Source: Lineus longissimus (taxonomy: Eukaryota; Nemertea; Pilidiophora; Heteronemertea; Lineidae). From it: a stretch of 64,000 nt of DNA. Under the pieces are notes generated by a model, which was not told the origin of the DNA, searched no databases, and saw only the letters and a list, made by a program, of their open reading frames with translations. The position numbers and the translations under genes were made by a program. Positions 12,283 through 22,366 of the stretch are shown here, piece after piece. The stretch is from the NCBI RefSeq assembly GCF_910592395.1, contig NC_088313.1, positions 18,740,437-18,804,436 of the forward strand, given 5' to 3'. Each line of letters opens with the position of its first letter. Position 1 is the first letter of the stretch.

Positions 12283-13386
12283 CTAAATAGTATCTGAACT
12301 ATTCATAACGAAGTGAGGATATGGTAGCCACCGTTGTTCCAACCTCAGGTCAAGGTCAACCAGTAAATGACGCCATAATTTCACTTTCTCCGTCTCATTT
12401 AGTCCATGAATAGCAATCACAGATTTATATTTCTCATAGCTGTAGTCCAAATTAGCTTCAAGTCGATACAATTCGAAACCCGAAATGAATACTGGCTTGA
12501 CATCTATTGAGAATGCGCAGAGACCAATATAGGCGTCGTCAACGTGAAACATGTATTGTAAAGACTCGGATGCTTTCAGCAGTCTGGGAATCAGCGGTCC
12601 AGATAATACTACTGCGAACCCTGTCACATAGTCCGGGTAATAAAGGTACGGATAATTCGTAAAATTCACAAACCATTTGCTATTATTATCAAGCTTCCTC
12701 ACCATTGCTGGAATTATGTACCCGCCTATTAAATTGACGTCATTATTCTTCGTGAGGAACGTCACAAGTCTAGCTGGTACCACCATGACATCATCATCCA
12801 CGCTGAGGACATATTCTGCGTTGGAGCAATATGAGTTTGCCCATTCGAAAGAGGAAAGCAACTTAAATGTATTATTGGCATAGTTATCCTTGAAGACTCC
12901 CTGCAAAATATCTCCAAAGCGCACATTCTCAATTTCCATCTTATATTGTGACGTCACATCGTCCGTCATGGCGGTCACAAAAAACACCCGAATCTCCCTG
13001 CCGTTGACACTTTTGATCGCTCCCCAGTTTTCTCTCCATGTCTGCCGCCGTTTGAAATTCCCAGCGCCACTTTTGACAAGGACTAATAGAAACAGATCTG
13101 TGTTTTTCTTGCAGGCATTTTGATGGTTTATTCTGAACATCTTCCCGGTGTCTTCTTTGTCAACAATTGACAGCCATTGCAGACGATAAGGTGATGACGT
13201 CTTGGCATCTTTTGCGGGAAATGCTCCAATACCATCTGCAACCTTGATCTGCAAATTCTCCATTCTTGAAATTCTAGCTTTGGTCATAGCTTTGCGGGGA
13301 GCCATATTTATCAACAAGATGTCTACTCCGATGGTCATTACTACGACAAGCAAGAAAAATAGGACAGCATACTGAAACACTTTCAT
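12283..13386 (-). CDS. Beta-1,3-galactosyltransferase family enzyme, type II membrane protein
   Basis: An intronless 367-residue protein of the beta-1,3-glycosyltransferase family (GT31, Galactosyl_T). Such enzymes move galactose or N-acetylglucosamine from a UDP-sugar to glycan chains in the Golgi. After a short cytoplasmic end come a hydrophobic anchor (about residues 4-27) and a stem. The catalytic part has the family landmarks: RRQTWRENWG (113-122), VFFVTA (135-140), the metal/nucleotide-binding DDD in LSVDDDVMV (197-199) and VDDAYIGLCA (281-290), which corresponds to the usual E/D-D-V-Y-x-G. Possible N-glycosylation sites include NNT and NFT. The start is the first ATG (AAAATGAAAGTG), placed directly before the anchor. 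Donor and acceptor sugars cannot be decided from sequence. Family members are often intronless, as here. Confidence 0.9.
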   Translation of the reverse strand: MKVFQYAVLFFLLVVVMTIGVDILLINMAPRKAMTKARISRMENLQIKVADGIGAFPAKDAKTSSPYRLQWLSIVDKEDTGKMFRINHQNACKKNTDLFLLVLVKSGAGNFKRRQTWRENWGAIKSVNGREIRVFFVTAMTDDVTSQYKMEIENVRFGDILQGVFKDNYANNTFKLLSSFEWANSYCSNAEYVLSVDDDVMVVPARLVTFLTKNNDVNLIGGYIIPAMVRKLDNNSKWFVNFTNYPYLYYPDYVTGFAVVLSGPLIPRLLKASESLQYMFHVDDAYIGLCAFSIDVKPVFISGFELYRLEANLDYSYEKYKSVIAIHGLNETEKVKLWRHLLVDLDLRLEQRWLPYPHFVMNSSDTI

Positions 13387-14865
13387 TTTGGACACAATGT
13401 CGATTCCTAATGGGAGGGCGCCAATTCGCCCTATAGGCGTGGTAGGTACATTTTCACCCTTGGCATGTTGACATAATCCTCGGGATGGCTTGTAGAATCG
13501 ACTCCGCTTTCAGTTGGTACTTCTACCTCTTCCACATCAGCACAATCCGTAAGAATTCGCCCGCATGCCCTCCTCTAGTTTGTGGTTCCGTTCCACCCCT
13601 GGTATGAGCCACGATTCGGCTGTCCCCTTCACTGGATAACGGTCAGTCAACGCTGGACAAAAACACTCGTAAAATAGGGAAAATACGTCAGAAAATAGCC
13701 ATCGGACGCCTGTAAACTCAAATGCGCCATCTGTCGAATCGCAGACGGCATAATATTACATGCAGATGCTTGGACCATATGCTGCTGGTTCAATCAGGCC
13801 TAATAAAGCATTGACATTTATTACCTACAAAAAGTCATTTTAATTACATGTATGTATTTTGCAACCAGCTGCTTTTCCAATTGTTTACAAGCAATGACCT
13901 CATAATGCCCACTGTCGTCATACCAATCCAGGGGGAGGGGCGAGGGGAGGGGGAGGGGTGGGCACATAGGAGTAGGATGAGACCATTTTCCACGCACCGC
14001 GCACGGACGCGGGAGACTGGCGTGGATAGTGGCGGTCGCCGTCAAACACTGTAAAATCGGGTAGAAGCCGTCCTGACCTACTTGCTCTTAGTTGTGCTTG
14101 GTCGTGCTGCGAATTATCCTATATGCATGGATATTATTAAGGGTGGAGGAGTAGTCTTAAAAGATATTTGTGTATTGGCAGCCAGCTGAGATACCAAGGT
14201 CCTATAAGATACAGAGTGGCAGTGCAGCAGACTCGAGTTCTCAACTTCATGGATGCAGTATCACATCTGATGTGTATACAGGAAGAACTCTCATTTTCCA
14301 AAATATTATGCCTGGACCTTTAATGATAATAAAGAGTTTTCAATATGGAGCTGACTTGTTGAAACTCATAGACCTACATGGCAATGCGTGACTATCGACA
14401 TATAAATTAGGAGGCACAAATCATAAGCTGTGTGGAGATTTATTTATATTCACGGAAACACATACAAGTGGCCATTGTCCTCAATCTATATAGGAGAAGA
14501 ATTGAAATTATCATATACGAGCTGAGCTATGAACTTGTATGTACAATATCATTCCAGAGGACGTGCGGAGGTGTAAGGCGCTTTACGTCTCACATATCAC
14601 CGGGAGCTATATCGATATAAGGGACGCTATTCTGCTCTCGTTCAGGAACACATTAGACAGATAACACCTTGAATATCGAGTTTTATGACACATATCACTA
14701 AGGACGCTAAGAGGAACGATAGCTAGCGTTGATTCGTTGCATAGGGCGACCTTGAAATTTAGGTTGCGACTCCAGAGGACATTTTCGTGGCGCATATCAC
14801 ATTGAACAATCCGTCGATGAAAGGGTAGGTACATAAGTAACAGCCATCATCCGCATTCCTTTATC
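13387..14865. other. Intergenic region between two divergent intronless genes
   Basis: About 1.5 kb containing the upstream flanks of the minus-strand glycosyltransferase and the plus-strand gene at 14866. A G-rich purine tract lies at about 13929-13962. No gene or clear core promoter was identified. Confidence 0.5.
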
Positions 14866-16128
14866 ATGGCTCAGCTCGAATTCTCCCTCACTGACATAGC
14901 TGATCTCAGCAAACCTTACGAGAAGTATCAATCATACGTAAAGACAGCCGTGGAAATCTTCCACAGAGGGTTAAATCAGCGAATTCTTCACCATGAGAAG
15001 TTGAAGGGACACAAAGTAGACCATTTCTCCATTGACCAGGCCTTTATTTTCAAGTCAAGGAGGCGGTTTGATCCTACTGATATCAGTACGTGGGACAAGA
15101 GGGACATCGTCACGAAATGGATGCAGGCTTGCAAGGGGAGGCGACACGACGGGGTAATGGAGCTATTTTGTGTCATCACCAAGGACATGGTCCCTAAGAG
15201 CTTCAGGAAGACAGCTCATGAATTCTCTCACGACTTGAGACATGGTTTAGAGGAGGCTTACTGCGGTCACCAGATACCCGTCACCGCAAAGCTGAAAGTA
15301 GGACCTGCGGAATTCGAGGCTATCGTCCTAATTGTGCTCTTCCGTTTCGATATGGTTGCGACTGATCTCGAGTTGTTCCATAATGTTCAGACACTACGCG
15401 ATGCATTACTGTCCTCCTACACTGATGCTGTAACAGAGCGATTGAGGAAACATGCTGCGGAATACTTAGAGGACAAGGAGCTAGATTCTAACGTCTTCAA
15501 GGTTGTGATTGGGAGTACGTACACGGACGAAGGCAATACGCTGGTCTTCGACCGAATGAAGTCCAAGACGTGGATTCAACGCGGCCTTACCGAGCTGTGT
15601 ACAGAGCTTTCCCACTGTGCGAAGCGCAGTAGTTACACCTTGGTGGTACTGCTTGCCATTCCTGATGATATCGTCCCCAAGTTCCTTGAAGGGTACGAAC
15701 CAAAGGACTCGTATGAGCACGTGACGCAGGATCTGGGTCTGAAGATTGGAGCAGCATTAGAAAAGTTCGCTGTTCAGGAAGATGGCGGTAAATTGTCAGG
15801 ATTCGATTTGGAAATTGATCAAGGTGCATTAGAGAAACCCTGGACACTACATCATTTTGCGTCGGTTGTGTACTTGGGGTACTATGACCCTTCACATGAA
15901 ACTGAACTTAGCTCGGAGTGCATTGATAACGCGGTTGATGACACTAACACACCACCAAACACGCCCCAAGAAGCAACATCCGATACTGAAAGTGCCACCG
16001 ATGTGCAGGGTGTTGTGGACCCAGCTGATGATGACAATAGCGTATCTCTTGAAGGTGTGAGCACAACTGATTGTGACACTGTCAATGCATCAGAGGAGGT
16101 TGGAGGCTTCGAATCTGTCTTAGAGTAA
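14866..16128 (+). CDS. Uncharacterised intronless protein with two similar halves
   Basis: A 420-residue frame starting at ATGGCTCAG, with a polyadenylation signal 407 bp past the stop. I do not recognise the family. The body has two parts with the same order of landmarks. The first has a tryptophan helix (TKWMQACKGRRHDG), a hydrophobic strand ending in MVPKSF (ELFCVITKDMVPKSF), a helix (FSHDLRHGLEEAYCG) and a strand ending VLIVLFRF. The second has TWIQRGLTELCTELSHCAKR, a strand ending in IVPKFL (LVVLLAIPDDIVPKFL), LGLKIGAALEKF and a strand ending VVYLGYY. This suggests an internal duplication. The last 80 residues are an acidic, Thr/Ser-rich, probably disordered tail. No signal peptide or membrane segment is seen. 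Its 3' end faces that of the minus-strand CaaX-protein gene, with only about 170 bp between the polyadenylation signal and that gene's stop. Confidence 0.75.
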   Translation: MAQLEFSLTDIADLSKPYEKYQSYVKTAVEIFHRGLNQRILHHEKLKGHKVDHFSIDQAFIFKSRRRFDPTDISTWDKRDIVTKWMQACKGRRHDGVMELFCVITKDMVPKSFRKTAHEFSHDLRHGLEEAYCGHQIPVTAKLKVGPAEFEAIVLIVLFRFDMVATDLELFHNVQTLRDALLSSYTDAVTERLRKHAAEYLEDKELDSNVFKVVIGSTYTDEGNTLVFDRMKSKTWIQRGLTELCTELSHCAKRSSYTLVVLLAIPDDIVPKFLEGYEPKDSYEHVTQDLGLKIGAALEKFAVQEDGGKLSGFDLEIDQGALEKPWTLHHFASVVYLGYYDPSHETELSSECIDNAVDDTNTPPNTPQEATSDTESATDVQGVVDPADDDNSVSLEGVSTTDCDTVNASEEVGGFESVLE

Positions 16129-16534
16129 CACGTCAAAAGTCAAAGGAAGAGTTGCACAAAATGTTTTTCCCAGTGATGACATTTCGACTCCACATGATGC
16201 TTGTAAAGTACGAGTCACTGATATCGATATTTAGAGACCACACGTATCACAGGATTTGCTGTTCAATTAGTTTATAGTAGAAAAGTCCCAGAGACAAAGT
16301 CACAACCATGGCCCTAACTCTGAAACGCCAAAAAGTCTCGAAGACCGTAACAACCAGTCCTGTAGGCGACAAAGTCACAACCCGAGGTACAATATCTTAC
16401 ATGTACCAGTAGCAAGCCTGTTGTGGCTACGAATCTGTGGGGTACGGAGGGGCTAGTGCCCATGCCCCCTACTTGCACCATTGTTTTTAACTGGTTGGAA
16501 CATACCTTTATAGTAACGTTGGTATAGTAGACAA

Positions 16535-16540
16535 AATAAA
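16535..16540 (+). terminator. Polyadenylation signal AATAAA
   Basis: AATAAA, 407 bp after the stop codon of the 14866-16128 gene, in an A-rich context. Confidence 0.55.
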
Positions 16541-16711
16541 AAAGACGAGGACAGAAACTGTTACAATATTATAGCTTTCATCGTTGTATTCAATTCATAC
16601 AAGGTTCCTGCCTCAGTAGCCAGTCATTACAAATTACATATCTTATTTACAAATCCATTTTCCGACAGACCTGTCTTTTCCAAAATTATATAGGTTTGAT
16701 TGGCGTTCCTG

Positions 16712-19700
16712 CTACAAGACACAACACATAGAAGACTTCTTTTGGTTCGGCTGTTTGGGGACATCAGGTTCGATGTATTGTCCTTCAAAGTACAACCTAA
16801 AAGGGACCAAATCGGAGATTAATACATCGTTTTAAAACAGCTTGGTTACAATGTTTACAATGTTGGGCTTCACGCTAACTTAGTTATAGCGTAGACCTAC
16901 ATTCCTTACGGATGCTGAAGAAATCACATCACGAATTCTGCCGATGCGCCCGCGGTCACACGATTTCGTTGCGCTAACTTTGGCGTGAGCTGAGACGGCA
17001 AGTTTATAAGACGGCCAGGGCTGATCTTGGTGGTATTCTAATAGGGCTTGTTCCCATTCTGTTTTCTTACCTGAAGCATGTAATCCAGTGATTACCGCGA
17101 GTTCTCTGGAGCTTCACTTTTGTCGCACCAACATTGGGCGGACTTCCCAAGCTGGAGACTGGCATCTCGAAGGTCTCTGCACCGACGATGCGGTTCTGCA
17201 TACCTAAGGTTACAAAATGGTTATTACAAAATGATGAATCTCCATAGCACTGAAAAGCATGCGTCCACAAGCTGGAATAAACGTTATTGAACATGCCGAT
17301 CTATCGGGTTTGTGTGCCGGTATCCCTCCTTTACGTGGAGGAGGCACACCGGCACACAACGCCGATAGATAGGCATGGTTGGTGACATGCTTGTCTCACT
17401 TTGAGGACTAAAGGACGTCTCACCTCGATTGCATTATACCTATGAAGATTCAAGCTTAGTACCTCGATAAGAGAACCAGCCAAAGCTCATCAGCTGACCA
17501 CGCAGTGATAACACCCACCAATGAATCCATGAACCACCTTTACGTACTGAAAGTATGACTCATATCAATACGACTGAAATACGACTGCAATAACTTTGAT
17601 TAGTGAAAATCTCATACCTGCAGCTCCTATCCATTGAATAGCTTTTTGCAACACTTCCTGGACTGTCTCATACCGTTTGGCAACATTTACGGGAAAGAAG
17701 ACCTTACTGGTGACGATGTCTCTGACGGATTGTTCCTGACTTTGAAGACTAAACACCCTAATGATACGGAGATAGTTCGTCTGGGATGTGGGAAATTCTA
17801 TTGTGTTGGTTGTCTCCGTGTCTACACTGTCGGGCATGAGACCTGTACCTTAAGTGAAATAACGGACTAAGTTGACAATAAAAAAATACAAGGCGGCTGC
17901 AAAAGGACAAAGTTTCCAAAATGCTTCATTCCGGTCTTAAATAGTCGCGACATGGCAGCAGCACTTTCGCAATGATATTGTGTTTCCGGATCACATGCCG
18001 CGGCGGTTGAGAATCTTGTAAATAAATGTACTTACTGTCATTACTGCTGTAGCGTATAAGCGGAGACTGAAGGTTCAGCAACTGAACCGACTGGAAATGA
18101 AAAGATGATACGTTTAAACGATGTTCTCAGAGATGTCTTCAATGATGTCTCGTTTCGTACGTAGGACAAGCCTTGTCCAATAAAACAAGGCAATGAAGGT
18201 TTTCTATAGGTCGATAGCCATGACTTGCCACATGAAGCCCGAAGAGAGTACCTTTCTCAGACTCACATTCTGACTGTTAATCCATCGGCTTGTCCGCTCC
18301 AGCAGAGACCCAAATTTTTCATACTTGGTCCCTCCAGACTGGTACGAGGAACCCCTCTTGGAAAGGTTCGCTGGGGGAAATGAGGTGACATCTGGAAAAA
18401 ACAATAATTAAGGCGTTTGTCACCAGAGATTTCCTCCTGTCGTAACCAATGGAAACCGAAAATGCAGGAGCCATCTCGTCTCTTAATGCTGTCCGTATTG
18501 AATATTATATTGGAGCTCTGGCGTCCGCTATAGAGTCGTAACAGATCCTGACTGGTTGCTCCACCATGTCCCATGTAATACTTTACAGCGATACGGTTTT
18601 AGAAAATACTGTACCTATCTGCTGTGTGCATGTCTTGCCGATGATATAGTAGACTCGGATAGAGGATAGGAAGTGTTTAGATGTGTGGTTCCTCTGGTAC
18701 CAATAACAGCTCTCCAAGTCTGGGGTAACACTCTCAAAGGACTCACTCTTCTTAATGTCAACGCTCTCAATGGAAATTATGCCACCTGCAAATTGCGAAA
18801 GAACTAGACCAGGTCTTTCCAATACATGTATGATGCAATTTGCCACATCTGATAGAATCTCCTTTTCCAATCATGTGTCTTTCTAGTTGCTCTTTGACGC
18901 AGATAAGCTTGCAAACTGTGAGAAAGCTGGCCATGATCTCCGCTTGGTATTGACTTCCTCCTTTTCCATTCGCGCCCTTCTAGTTGCTCATTAGGGATAC
19001 CATCGCCCATGGCGTGAATGATCCTAACATGGTACCAAGTATAATGTCTTTTGCTTTGGTAGTATGCTGTTTGGTGCCTTACAGGGCCACCTGACGTGTT
19101 GAAACATTGCGGTTATCAGTTTTGGACAGGAGTGCATACGCAGGAGTACCGGAACTTCAAACGTCTGCGGACCTTGTCTTCCAAACACTCACCTGGTAAA
19201 GGCTCTGCCTGTACCTTCTTATTAAACACATCGATGACCTGCATCATTGTCTGGTAGCGTTGGACCTTCATCAGCATGCCTAGGCCACCTCTCATACCGT
19301 ACATGCGACCCATCATGAGCATGCCGCTGGGGCAGGCCATCACGTGGCTAGGGAACTCATTCCCTACTTCTTCGTCTTCTTCTGTCGTACGGGTCTGAGG
19401 AATGAGATTCTCGTAGCCAAGCTGTTGCGGGGCGCTACCCTCAGATGTGTTTATAGTGAGCCACAACCTGATAATGTATCGAGAGCATGGCCATGGAAAT
19501 TACAAAGGGCAGTAGCAGCAAATCTGAAGCAATTCAAGATTCGAACGTGTGACATTGGATTCATGTTGGTCGCATAACGCACGGACGCAGTGCTCTGTTT
19601 GGACAATGAAGAGCATACTACTAGTTTTTCAAAAACATCTAATTTGCAAATCTCTGATATACTATAAAGCTGTCACAGCTGACTTGGACATAGGCTTGTC

Positions 19701-20773
19701 TATGATGGCGATGTCATACACACCTAAGTATTCTGATGAATGAGTGTTCACCGTTACTGGGCTGATGCCGATGTGACGTGACGGTGTCGACATCACCGCG
19801 CATGGAGCACCGTCTGTCCACTGTCTCGCAGGAGACCACTCTCAACCAGGGGTTCTGTCTCAGCCAATCGTTGGCGGCCTGGATGACTGCACTGGAAAGA
19901 AGAATGACCGATACCTTTTAACGAGAAGAGACTAAGAGGACGCTCTCGGTAGGCACTTGAATCTTCGGCCATACTGTCATTTTGTAGCAATATATATTCC
20001 GTCTTGATTGTGGCTAGGATGAATTCCACAGAATGTTTCTGAGCGACTGCCTCTACAAGACAGGCCATTGATTGGACTTATTATCGCCGCTCCACTACGA
20101 GACGGGTCCGAGCCGAGTCCACAGCAGTATAGATGAGAAAGGTTGCGTTCCAAGCGCAGTTGTTTCTCCTACTTACTCAAATTTCTCGAATTCGGGGTGT
20201 TGTCCTGAGTACCCAGGTATGAGGCATCTTGGATAAATATCACAGAATGTTATGGCGGGAATGGCTTGGCTGTTAGAAATGGCAGCCTCTGCATTGAACA
20301 AGTAGAGCAATGTAATAAAGTTGATTCGTCATTCAATAAAAATGACAAATTTCAAAGCTCAGATTGAGGGAGGGCTGAAGTGAGGCGCCAACCCCGTCAC
20401 CTACTCGGCGTTTGCCCAATGACGACATGGCTGAGGAGTATGATAGCAGAGTTGAGCGATCGAGATCGGTCTTTGAGGAAATAGCCAGACAACGAAACGC
20501 CTAAGAAGTTGAGAGATTGCGTTGTGGCTTATGTCCCACAACGGATGAAGAGCCATGAGTAAGTTAGTCTAGTGAGATTTGCCGATTGAACGGGTTGTAC
20601 TCACGATAGCCTGGCGGCGGGTTGTTTCCAGGGTACGGTGGAGGTGACGAGACATCAGAGGCGTCCACCGCGGCTGGCACTGGGTCTGGGTGACTGGGTA
20701 TATATGCCGGGTCATACTCGTAATCAAAACTGAATTTCTCCATGGTCAGAGGCTCCTCTTGGGTCCCTGCCAT
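16712..20773 (-). CDS. Unrecognised four-module protein with C-terminal CaaX prenylation box
   Basis: I join ten exons: 20773-20605, 20204-20177, 19891-19724, 19467-19193, 18785-18615, 18391-18267, 18090-18036, 17848-17618, 17203-17071 and 16796-16712. All have GT-AG borders and all phases agree, giving 479 residues. The N-terminus is acidic and proline-rich (PPPYPGNNPPPGY). Four related modules follow at about 62-126, 192-260, 293-366 and 389-455. Each has an amphipathic helix of the type [YF]-E/Q-x-hydrophobic-...-A-x-x-W (FDAVIQAANDWL, YQTMMQVIDVFN, YEKFGSLLERTSRWI, YETVQEVLQKAIQWI), usually a VVSCETVD/IISIESVD strand, and a closing aromatic strand (ILRLWL, IRVYYI, IRVFSL, FRLYFE). The last residues are SSMCCVL: a CaaX box ending in Leu, which predicts geranylgeranylation and membrane attachment. 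No family name is known to me. Least certain are the 28-nt second exon and the start; an acceptor at 20789 implies a 5' untranslated exon. Confidence 0.75.
17292..17377. repeat. Long hairpin, MITE-like, in an intron
   Basis: Arms 17292-17321 and 17348-17377 are inverted copies of about 30 bp (27 of 30 positions pair), and the loop contains a further CCTCC/GGAGG pairing. It ends about 90 bp upstream of the penultimate exon of the CaaX-protein gene, inside an intron. The structure fits a small foldback transposon, but no target-site duplication was confirmed. Confidence 0.75.
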
Positions 20774-21527
20774 CACCAAATGTGTATGCCTGGAAGAGGA
20801 CTGAGGACAATATGGTCGCAAGATCATTCGGGCAATTAGCATTGATGAGAAAGTGGAAGTGAAACACGACCAACGTGACTATATGCTGCCACTATCTGTC
20901 GTCGAGTCACGGGTTTGGTTAAGGAGGGGACTTAACACAAGATAATGTCAGGGGACATGAAGGTGACGATGACTGCAAGACAAATCTCGAGAGAATTGTC
21001 ACAACCATCGCTCTATATCCAATTGCGACAATGGTCCATTGCTAGCCCGAGACATCGGGCCGAGATGGATGAGGGGAGTATTCAGCGTCAGTGCCCCATG
21101 TAGGATTATATCGGAGAATGAAATAGTAACTAGCATGGTCTTACCTACGGGATAGAATCACCAGCAAGAACGTAGAGACGCTGTTTAGTCCATGACCCTA
21201 GTCTTATTCGCATCACCAATGCAATATTTGTCGCACGTCACATCGAATGGTTATGTATACTATTCTCTTTGGTGTGTACAAGCTAACATGTTGCCCCTGT
21301 GAGCGCATACTAAACAAGACTGAAAAATGTTTGTTTTATTCGTCAGAGTCGGTTGTATAAATCATTGGGGTCTTCTAGTAATCCCTGCATACGCTATACT
21401 CAGCGAATTAGGCCCTTTTCAGTGACGACGTACAGGGGGAAAGCACATTCTCCGATATTCAGTGACAGTTGAGTAGGGCCAACGAGAGGCCTGATTTTAA
21501 CTGTGATTCACATTGTGTCCTCGAGAC

Positions 21528-21545
21528 GGGGGGGGGGGGGGGGGG
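21528..21545. repeat. Poly-G tract, 18 G
   Basis: An uninterrupted run of 18 guanines. It is a simple mononucleotide repeat, its exact length is likely to vary, and it is prone to sequencing error. Confidence 0.9.
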
Positions 21546-22150
21546 CATTTTAAAGGGGCAGCTGGCCCGGTCTTCACAGTAGATTGGTATTGCATGAAGG
21601 TTTTAAAGTATTGCTGTCTGGATGTTGGTAAAAGGCAGAGAAGGGCCAGTATGATGGCATGATTTTGCCTTTAAAACGTGGTCTCTTCTCATTGCAAAAC
21701 CAGGGAGTGACATAGAGGATGTCGGCACCTTGTCCTCCATACCATTTGATATCCTTTCAGTCACGATTTGTGTGAGTGTGGAGAGGGATACAGGTCAAGC
21801 TGTCAACAAGCACAGCCCACAACCTGGAGACATCTACTATGGGAGGTGATGAATGTACTTAAGAGACCATCTCTCTTTGATCCTTGTCCAAGTTTTGGAA
21901 AAGCAGACAGGATTGTCAAAGGAGTGACTGGGTTGGGGTCGAGGGGGGTAGGGTAGTGATTTTAAAACCAATTAATGATATCTCTGCAAGACCATAATGA
22001 CTGTCAGTAATGTTCCAACAGATATTTGACAATGTCATGTTGTCAACATGGTTGTACCGAGGACATGGGACAGGATGTTGAGTGTCACATGGTCCTGTCC
22101 TCACTGGGATAACACAAACAACAGAAATCAGCATTTAACTTTATCATTAG

Positions 22151-22156
22151 TTTATT
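22151..22156 (-). terminator. Polyadenylation signal AATAAA for UCKL1
   Basis: AATAAA on the minus strand, about 210 bp past the UCKL1 stop codon. Confidence 0.6.
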
Positions 22157-22366
22157 ATTTACACCACGACTGTTAACGTTGTAACCGGAGACTGAGATCT
22201 CATAACACCATGCACATACATTTGTATTAACAACACAACTGTACAATAATGAATAATCGAACTCCATGCCATTCTGAGATTCTTCTGGTTTAACAGATAT
22301 GTCCGCACATGAAGATTGCCTGGCCTCAGAACTGATAAATTGTTATTGTTAGGACTGTCGCCTTGT

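Larger units (their letters stand above)
20774..22366. other. Space between the CaaX-protein gene and UCKL1
   Basis: It holds the 5' flank of the 16712-20773 gene, whose non-coding first exon is not located, and the 3' untranslated region of UCKL1. The only notable local feature is a run of 18 G at 21528-21545. No coding region was recognised. Confidence 0.5.

Noticed and set aside
13387-13395. Upstream GTG as the start of the glycosyltransferase
   Set aside because: Animal genes normally start at ATG. The ATG three codons later sits directly before the membrane anchor and leaves the type II topology intact.
19793-20068. Minus-strand 91-codon open frame over the third exon of the CaaX-protein gene
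   Set aside because: The exon downstream of the TTTCCAG acceptor at 19892 is read in another frame, which gives the conserved module and matches the phases of both neighbouring exons. The long frame is a shadow that also crosses the intron.
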